64,000 nt of DNA from Betaproteobacteria bacterium (lineage in GTDB: Bacteria > Pseudomonadota > Gammaproteobacteria > Burkholderiales > Ga0077523). The position numbers and the translations under genes were made by a program. Below are positions 58,300-64,000 of this stretch, piece after piece. Numbering within the stretch: position 1 is the stretch's first letter; every line of letters starts with the position of its first letter. The notes beneath the pieces are model-generated. The model searched no databases. It was not told where the DNA came from and was given only the letters and a program-made list of their open reading frames with translations. The stretch covers positions 248,001-312,000 of the forward strand of contig JADJPK010000031.1 in NCBI GenBank assembly GCA_016713305.1, in the 5' to 3' direction.

Positions 58300-58746
58300 A
58301 TGGACATCATGGTAGCCGTCGAAGAAGACATTCCGGCGTTGTGCGAACTGCTGGAGGTCCTCTTCACTCAGGAAGCGGAGTTCCAGCCCGATCGCGAAGC
58401 GCAGATCCGGGGCGTATCGCAGATCCTGCGCAACCCTCACACGGGTGCGATTCTGGTGGCGCGGCAGGACGGCAGGGTGGTCGCCATGGTAAACCTTCTG
58501 TACACGGTATCGACCGCGCTTGGCGCACGCGTGGCATTGCTCGAGGACATGGTCGTCAGTCCGGAGGCGCGCGGACGCGGCGTCGGCTCGCAGCTTCTGG
58601 ATCACGCCATCGGGTATGCGGCATCGCACGGCTGCAAGCGGATCACGCTGCTGACCGACGCCACGAACGAGGCGGCGCAACGCTTCTACGGCCGTCGAGG
58701 TTTCGCCCATTCGGAAATGATCCCGATGCGGCTCACCCTGGAGTGA
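58300..58746 (+). CDS. GNAT family N-acetyltransferase
   Basis: The product is 148 residues from the ATG at 58300. The acetyl-CoA-binding motif A is VALLEDMVVSPEARGRGVGSQLLDHAI (R-x-x-G-x-G/A), with C-terminal QRFYGRRGFAHSEMIPMRL, all typical of GNATs. The substrate is unknown. Its stop is immediately adjacent to the stop of the convergent SecA-like gene. Confidence 0.92.
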   Translation: MDIMVAVEEDIPALCELLEVLFTQEAEFQPDREAQIRGVSQILRNPHTGAILVARQDGRVVAMVNLLYTVSTALGARVALLEDMVVSPEARGRGVGSQLLDHAIGYAASHGCKRITLLTDATNEAAQRFYGRRGFAHSEMIPMRLTLE

Positions 58747-60717
58747 TCACTCGGCCCGGCCTGCGAAGGCGAGCATGTCCCCCAGGTAGTCGTCCATCTC
58801 CAGGACTTCCTGCCGCATCATCGCGTGGATGCGCTCTGCGCGCCGCTGCGCGAAGCGGAACAGCGCAGGCCCGGTGAGATCCTTGCCCGGCGCCTTTCCG
58901 GCAATGCCCGGCGCGAGCTTCGCGTAACGGGTGATGATCTCATCCTCGTAGCTCGCGAACAGTTCGCAGGAACCAGGGTCGCCCTGCCGTCCGCAGCGAC
59001 CGAACAATTGCCGGTCGACCCGGCCGGCCTCCGACAGCTCGGTCACGATGACGTGCAGGCCGCCCGATTCCAGCGATTCGGGCGTGAGCTTGATGTCCGT
59101 GCCACGGCCCGCCATGTTCGTGGCCACGGTGATCCTGCCCGGCTCGCCGGCGAGTGCGACGATGTCCGCTTCCTCCTTGTCCTGGCGGGCGTTGAGCAGA
59201 CGATGGTCGAGCCCCGCATCGGCAAGCAGCGCGGACAAGGTCTCCGACGCAGCCACGGAACGGGTGCCGACGAGCACCGGCCGCCGCTTCGCGTGTTCCC
59301 GCTGGATGGATTCGAGCACTGCCGCCCACTTCCGCTCCGCCGTCTCGAAGATCTGGATCTGCCCGATCTTCCGCTGCACCGGGCGGCGGGTGGGCACACG
59401 CATGACCTTGAGGCGATACACGGACCACAACTCGCCGGAGATCTCCTTCGCCGTCCCTGTCATGCCCGACAGGCGCACGTAGCGGCGGAAGAAACGCTGA
59501 TAGGAAATCCGCGCAAGCGTTTCGCGCTGGCCGGTGATCTCGCAGCCCTCCTTCACCTCGATCATCTGATGCAGGCCCCGCTCCCACGAGCGGTCCGGCA
59601 TCACCCGGCCGGTGAACTCGTCGACGATCTGGACCTTGCCATCGACGACGAGATACTGCTGATCCCGCTGGAACAGATGCAGGGCGCTCAATCCCTGACG
59701 CACGAATTCCTCGCGCCTGTTGGGCCCCGTCCACATGCCTCGCATGCCCGCCGCGAGTTCGCCCAGTCTGCGCTTGCCATCGTCGGTGATGCGGATGTGC
59801 GTGCGCTGATGCTCGATGACGAAGTCCCGGCCCTCTTCGAGCTGGCTCGCGAGCGAGAGCGCCTCGCGATAGATCCGTTCGATGGCACTGTCGTCCGTTT
59901 CCGCCGACAGGATGAGCGGCGTGCGCGCTTCATCCACCAACACGCTGTCCACCTCGTCGACGATGGCGAAGTGCAGGCCGCGGAGATTGAGGCCCGAGTC
60001 CCCCCCCGAACCGGTCACCTTGTGCACGGCATGGCGCAAGGGGCGGGGCCGGCCCTTCAACTTCAGGCGGTCACGCAGGTAGTCGAAGGTGAGGTCCTTG
60101 TTGGTGCAATACACGATGTCGCAGTCGTACTGCGGGCGCCGCTCGTGCGGCGAGACATGGTGCGTGACGCAACCGACGCTGAGCCCGAGCGCCTTGTACA
60201 GGACGCCCATCTCTTCCGCGTCGCGTTGCGCGAGGTAGTCGTTCACGGTGACCACGTGGACCGGCATGCCCGCGAGTGCCGCCGTGGCAGCGGCCAGGGT
60301 AGCCGTGAGCGTCTTGCCCTCGCCCGTCTCCATTTCGGCAACCCGGCCGCTGAGGAGCACCCAGCCTCCGGCCAGCTGCACGTCGTAGTGCCGCTTGCCG
60401 AGCGTAAGCTGCGCGGTCGCGCGGATCAGCGCGAAGGCCCGCGCGACCAGGGCATCGGTGAATCCGTCGCGCTTCAGCAATGGCCGCAATGCCGCCGCAG
60501 CCCTGCCCACGCCGTCGAGATCCAGCGTGTCGTATTCCCTGGCGAACGCTTCTACGTCGCGCACCAGCATCTTGAACCGCCGGCTGCCGTGATCGATATC
60601 CCGCCCGATCCACATGACCGGGTGCCGCAGTGTGCGCTCCAGCCAGTTCTCGCGCTTCTCTATCCGCTCGGGATAGAAACCATAGCCCAGGATGTCGGCG
60701 GATGCGGCGTGCGCCAC
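58747..60717 (-). CDS. compact SecA-like preprotein translocase ATPase
   Basis: The product is 656 residues against about 900 for housekeeping SecA. GTG start at 60717, six bases after the M50 gene stop. Present: Walker A METGEGKTL (129-137), DEVDSVLVDEARTPLI (254-269), a preprotein crosslinking region around THIRITDDGKRRLGEL, SGMTGTAKEI, and the second motor domain with ATNMAGRGTDI and GRCGRQGDPGS. Missing are most of the helical scaffold/wing and the C-terminal cysteine zinc tail that binds SecB. The N-terminus (HAASADILGYGFYPERIEKREN) is unlike normal SecA. It is probably a specialised paralogue serving the system encoded by the two genes upstream in the same operon. Confidence 0.85.
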   Translation of the reverse strand: MAHAASADILGYGFYPERIEKRENWLERTLRHPVMWIGRDIDHGSRRFKMLVRDVEAFAREYDTLDLDGVGRAAAALRPLLKRDGFTDALVARAFALIRATAQLTLGKRHYDVQLAGGWVLLSGRVAEMETGEGKTLTATLAAATAALAGMPVHVVTVNDYLAQRDAEEMGVLYKALGLSVGCVTHHVSPHERRPQYDCDIVYCTNKDLTFDYLRDRLKLKGRPRPLRHAVHKVTGSGGDSGLNLRGLHFAIVDEVDSVLVDEARTPLILSAETDDSAIERIYREALSLASQLEEGRDFVIEHQRTHIRITDDGKRRLGELAAGMRGMWTGPNRREEFVRQGLSALHLFQRDQQYLVVDGKVQIVDEFTGRVMPDRSWERGLHQMIEVKEGCEITGQRETLARISYQRFFRRYVRLSGMTGTAKEISGELWSVYRLKVMRVPTRRPVQRKIGQIQIFETAERKWAAVLESIQREHAKRRPVLVGTRSVAASETLSALLADAGLDHRLLNARQDKEEADIVALAGEPGRITVATNMAGRGTDIKLTPESLESGGLHVIVTELSEAGRVDRQLFGRCGRQGDPGSCELFASYEDEIITRYAKLAPGIAGKAPGKDLTGPALFRFAQRRAERIHAMMRQEVLEMDDYLGDMLAFAGRAE

Positions 60718-60723
60718 GATCGA

Positions 60724-62871
60724 TCAGACAGTGAACCGGCGCAGGAACAACCGCCGGAGGCCGCGCCACGCCTGGTTGCCAAGCGGCTCTGCATCGTGCT
60801 CGAACAGCACGTGCACCCGGCCTCCGATGTGCAGTTCGTCCTGGCTGGGCGGCATGTTGAGCTCGAAGTGGAAGACCGGGTTGAGCGCCGTCGGACGTTC
60901 GGTCTGCCGCGGATCCAGCGCGATCCTGCCACCGCCCCTCTCGGAGAGCGCCAGACTTGGCAGCTCTCCCGACGCCGCAGGCACTTCCCGGAGCACGCTT
61001 GCCGGCAGCACCTCCGGGACCTTCTCCGCCAGGCGCACCTTGATGGCGTTCGTATGTGAACGGACCAGATCCACGTCGTCCTGCTCGACGACCACCCGTA
61101 CGAGCCTGCGATCCCTGGGCGCGACGAAGCCCAGCTGTTCTCCCTTGCGCCCGAATCTCGCCGGCATGTCCGCCGGCTCGGGCACGACGAATCGACCCGC
61201 CGAAGGAGCGGTCACGGTCAGCGCGGACAGCCGCTCCCGCACCCGCGCAAGCTCCTTTTCCGTGTACGAGATCTCTTCCTTGACGATCTGGGCCTGGACG
61301 CGGTCCTGGACCTGCATGTTGCGAAGCTGCGAATCGAGTTCGGTCAGGCGCGCCACCAGGATCCGTTCCTGCGGTTCCAGCAGAGGATCCTCCAGACGGA
61401 ACAGCGTGACGCCGTTGCCGACCTGCGCACCGGGAGACGCTTCGACCTTCAGCACGAATCCGTCCGCCCCCGCACGCACGACCGACTGCTCAGGCACCCA
61501 CAGAACGCCTTCCGTGCGTGTCCACACCGGAAACGGCAGCGCGAACAGAAGAAGGAGCAGCGCGACCACGGCGCTCCCGGTGACGGCCAGGGCACGGTTG
61601 CGGCGCCGGCGCAGATTGCGGCCATTCGCGACGTGGGCCAGGCCCTTGCCCAGCGGGAAAAGGATCGAGCTGATGGCAGCCCAGATGGCGAGGATCACTC
61701 CGATCACGAAGTATTGCGTCGCGACGAAGAGAACGATGGCGAACGTGATGAACTGACGGTAGACGAAGGACGTGATGCTGTAGAAGACGAACCAGCGCTT
61801 CTCGCCAGGCGTGGCCTCGGGGGCCTGCATCTCGCGTGCACCGAACCCGTAGCGCTGCACCAGATAGCCGAGAAAGCGATTGCCGCGCGGTCCGAGATTG
61901 GGAATCTCGATCAGGTCCGCGAACATGTAGTACCCGTCGTAACGCAGGAGCGGATTACCGTTGAACAGGACGGTGGAAATGCCTGCGATCAGCATCACGT
62001 TGAAACAGATGGCTCGAACGATTCCCGGTTCGACGGCGAGCCACAGGAACATGGCGAGCGACGCCAGCGCCAGTTCGGCCATCATGCCGGCTCCGCCCAC
62101 GAGGAAGCGATGCCACTTGCTGCGGAACGCCGACGACGCCGAGGCGTCGACGTAGGGAATCGGCAGGAACACGAGGAACATCACGCCCATCTCGTGGACT
62201 TCGCCTCCCCGCGCGCGCACGGAGCAAGCGTGGCCGAACTCGTGGATGATCTTCACGAAGGGAAAGATCAGCAGCATTCCCAGCAGGTTGCCGGGGGCGA
62301 GAATGCGGTCCGCCACATTCTCGGTGAGTTCCCGCCAATGGGAAGCGGCCGCGACCGAAGCAGCGCCGATCAGAGCGAGCCAGAGAAGCAGGCCCCAGAC
62401 CGAAAAGATCCAGCTGTAGTAAGGGTACGTTCGCTGGAGGAAGCGATCGGGATCGATGAGCGGCAGTTTGACCGACATCGGATTGCGGAGATTGCGCCAC
62501 CACTTTCCCTTTTCCTGCTTGGTGTAGCGGCGAAGCAGTTCGTCGACGTCCGGAGCGATCTCGCTCTGCAGCAGATCCGCCCCGTGGAGCTGGCCCAGCA
62601 GGCGGATCGTCTCGTCCTGCGTCGGTGCATCGTCACCGAGCCGGTGACAGGCGAGATCCCATGCGTCCTGGACGGTGCGCTCGCCGTCGAGCAGTCCGAT
62701 CACCTGCCACGCAGACGGATTGAACCGGTACATCCTGCGCGAGGCGCGGTCCTGGAGCACGTACCAGAGATGTCCCCGGTAGTGGTGCCGGTGGACTTCC
62801 GCATGGCTCTTGAGCCGCGGCCTGAGGCCCGCGACGCGGTACCACGACGGGCTGTGAAGATCACCGCTCAT
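60724..62871 (-). CDS. PqqD-like domain, M50 site-2 protease and HlyD adaptor fused in one protein
   Basis: The product is 715 residues. Residues about 28-105 look like a PqqD/RiPP-recognition domain (HLWYVLQDRASRRMYRFNPSAWQVIG, DGERTVQDAWD). Residues 150-430 are a polytopic M50 metalloprotease: HEFGH at 210-214 (HExxH) and NPLLRYDGYY at 306-315 supplying the third ligand Asp. From about 440 a transmembrane helix leads to a HlyD-type periplasmic part (GVLWVPEQSVVRAGADGFVLKVEASPG, a helical hairpin, then ALTVTAPSAGRFVV). It probably recognises a peptide, cleaves or holds it in the membrane and contacts an outer channel. The SecA-like gene follows after six bases. Confidence 0.85.
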   Translation of the reverse strand: MSGDLHSPSWYRVAGLRPRLKSHAEVHRHHYRGHLWYVLQDRASRRMYRFNPSAWQVIGLLDGERTVQDAWDLACHRLGDDAPTQDETIRLLGQLHGADLLQSEIAPDVDELLRRYTKQEKGKWWRNLRNPMSVKLPLIDPDRFLQRTYPYYSWIFSVWGLLLWLALIGAASVAAASHWRELTENVADRILAPGNLLGMLLIFPFVKIIHEFGHACSVRARGGEVHEMGVMFLVFLPIPYVDASASSAFRSKWHRFLVGGAGMMAELALASLAMFLWLAVEPGIVRAICFNVMLIAGISTVLFNGNPLLRYDGYYMFADLIEIPNLGPRGNRFLGYLVQRYGFGAREMQAPEATPGEKRWFVFYSITSFVYRQFITFAIVLFVATQYFVIGVILAIWAAISSILFPLGKGLAHVANGRNLRRRRNRALAVTGSAVVALLLLLFALPFPVWTRTEGVLWVPEQSVVRAGADGFVLKVEASPGAQVGNGVTLFRLEDPLLEPQERILVARLTELDSQLRNMQVQDRVQAQIVKEEISYTEKELARVRERLSALTVTAPSAGRFVVPEPADMPARFGRKGEQLGFVAPRDRRLVRVVVEQDDVDLVRSHTNAIKVRLAEKVPEVLPASVLREVPAASGELPSLALSERGGGRIALDPRQTERPTALNPVFHFELNMPPSQDELHIGGRVHVLFEHDAEPLGNQAWRGLRRLFLRRFTV

Positions 62872-62944
62872 CGCGCGATCGCCGCACGATCGGCGGGCCC
62901 ATTCCCGTCCCGGCCCTCAGCCTGCAGGCCCATTCGGCCCACCG

Positions 62945-64000
62945 TCACGGCAGCAGCCACCAGAGTTGGATGCGCAGCCAGTCGACCAGGTAGCGTGTCC
63001 AGATCCAGATGAGCTTGCGCTCTCCCACCTGCACCTTGCCGACGCCTTCCATGCCTGGACGCAAGCGCTCGACGCCCTGCTCCAGCTTGGCTTCCACCCG
63101 GAAATAGTTCTTGCCATCCTCGGCCGTGCTGACCGGCGTGATGCGCGCCACATGAATGGGCAGCTTCTGCGACGGCATGGAGGACAGCACCAGTTCGCCC
63201 TTCTGTCCGACCGTCAGATCGCGCACGTCGCGCTCGTCCACCTTCAGGACGACCCGGTAGTCCTCCAGGGGCGCCACTTCGAAGAGCACCTGGCCCCGCT
63301 GGACCGGAGCCCCGAGTTGCTGGGAGAGGTCGCCGCTCACGATCACCCCATCGAAGGGAGCCTTGATCTCCGTGCGCGCCAGCTTTTCCTGGACCACCTG
63401 CAACTCGGCCTCCGCCTGGTCGATCTGGGAGCCGATGACGCGGATCTGCGCACGGTCGTGGTTCGCCAGCGCTTCCCTGTATTGCTTCACGAGTTGCTCG
63501 CGCCGGCTGACGTTCTTGAGGCGTTCGAGCTGGAGATCGCGATCGTCCAGCCGGGCGACCATCGCTCCCTGCTTGACGACGTCACCGGGGCGGACGAACG
63601 CCTCCCGGACGTAGCCTTCGAAAGGCGCAGCGAGAGCACGCTGCACGGCGCCTTCGATCTTGGTGTTGGCCGCGACGCGGTAGGTGGCCGTCATGAACGT
63701 GAAGAACAGGACGACCAGTGCCGTGATGACCCCCGCGAGCTTCCAGACGAGGTGCCCCGGGCCGAAGAACCGGCTCCACAAGTCCTTTGCGGAATCCCAC
63801 ATGCGTCCGAACGGCCCGCGTTCGGCGGCCCGCTGCACCGAAACCAGAGGACCGAGGAGAGCCGCCAGACCGTCCACGAGTTCCACGCTGTCGGCGTCGA
63901 ATGGCCGATCGCGCTCCAGGCAGAGCGCTCCCACCGGATCTCCGAGACGGTTGAGCGGTACCGTCAGCACACCCGCGGAGCCCTGGGACTGAGCAAGCTG
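62945..64000 (-). CDS. GAF domain-linked HlyD-family adaptor, 5' end outside window
   Basis: The visible 351 residues continue beyond the right edge; a methionine at 63970 is probably internal, since the frame is open to base 64000 and already reads GAF-like sequence (GVLTVPLNRLGDPVGALCLERDRPF). After the GAF part there is one transmembrane helix (WKLAGVITALVVLFFTFMTATY), then lipoyl half motifs (GAVQRALAAPFEGYVREAFVRPGDVVKQG; TEIKAPFDGVIV), an alpha hairpin and a beta-barrel (VEAKLEQGVERLRPGMEGVGKV). It is the first visible gene of the operon leading to the PqqD-M50-HlyD and SecA-like genes, with 73 bp to the next. Confidence 0.85.
   Translation of the reverse strand, partial: QLAQSQGSAGVLTVPLNRLGDPVGALCLERDRPFDADSVELVDGLAALLGPLVSVQRAAERGPFGRMWDSAKDLWSRFFGPGHLVWKLAGVITALVVLFFTFMTATYRVAANTKIEGAVQRALAAPFEGYVREAFVRPGDVVKQGAMVARLDDRDLQLERLKNVSRREQLVKQYREALANHDRAQIRVIGSQIDQAEAELQVVQEKLARTEIKAPFDGVIVSGDLSQQLGAPVQRGQVLFEVAPLEDYRVVLKVDERDVRDLTVGQKGELVLSSMPSQKLPIHVARITPVSTAEDGKNYFRVEAKLEQGVERLRPGMEGVGKVQVGERKLIWIWTRYLVDWLRIQLWWLLP

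Overview
The window is GC-rich chromosomal DNA, most likely from a betaproteobacterium of the Burkholderiales/Rhodocyclales type. The pointers are the cytochrome oxidase gene order (DUF2244 - coxB with a fused cytochrome c domain - coxA - ~50-aa small protein - cox11 - coxC), a divergent LysR/DUF2917 pair, three PEP-CTERM proteins and a MalT/BTAD-type regulator. No rRNA, tRNA, CRISPR array, integrase or insertion sequence was seen. The taxonomic call is inference from gene content.

Layout. (1) 1-22421, minus strand: one giant gene for a surface or secreted protein with an N-terminal LEPR-XLL motif, a BNR/sortilin-like propeller, phage-tail-like and flagellin-like repeat modules, a long RTX (GGxGxDxLx) tract, pre-peptidase-like, LamG, FG-GAP and PA14 domains. 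It runs off the left edge, so an intact product would exceed 7,400 residues. The reading frame is broken by four apparent single-base insertions (about 14035, 13858, 5796, 2796) and one in-frame amber codon (11956). (2) 22902-25262, plus: an RND/HlyD-type periplasmic adaptor, a small exported protein overlapping it, and an unrecognised 300-aa protein. (3) 25377-32629: a LysR regulator divergent from an SDR - haloalkane-dehalogenase-like hydrolase - unknown operon, a PP-loop enzyme with an internal stop, an exported unknown, an Old Yellow Enzyme and a glutathione transferase. (4) 32719-37129: a large MalT/BTAD-type activator, a small membrane protein and a SixA-like phosphatase. (5) 37487-40149: two tandem exported PEP-CTERM proteins that resemble type VI Hcp tube proteins. 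(6) 40282-44964: DUF1810, an SMR pump, a frameshifted methyltransferase, four VOC proteins, an NTF2-like protein and a DUF6614 protein, all on the plus strand. (7) 45006-48579, minus: ChrA, a third PEP-CTERM protein, a probable gene remnant and an SDR. (8) 48687-53659, minus: the aa3-type oxidase operon with a clear intrinsic terminator. (9) 54046-58746: a frameshifted AraC regulator, GFA, DUF2917/LysR, small proteins, a YnfA-like protein and a GNAT. (10) 58747-64000, minus: an operon of GAF-HlyD (partial), a PqqD-M50-HlyD fusion and a compact SecA paralogue.

The most interesting working model (inference) is that the SecA-like/PqqD-M50-HlyD/GAF-HlyD operon on the right, perhaps with the adaptor at 22.9 kb, is a dedicated export or processing system for very large envelope proteins such as the LEPR-XLL protein on the left. 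The second is the tandem of Hcp-like folds placed on PEP-CTERM, exosortase-sorted proteins.

Six apparent single-base indels, all in runs of 2-4 identical bases, and two in-frame stops fall in otherwise well-preserved genes. Either the assembly has residual indel errors or several genes are freshly broken; the sequence alone cannot decide between these.
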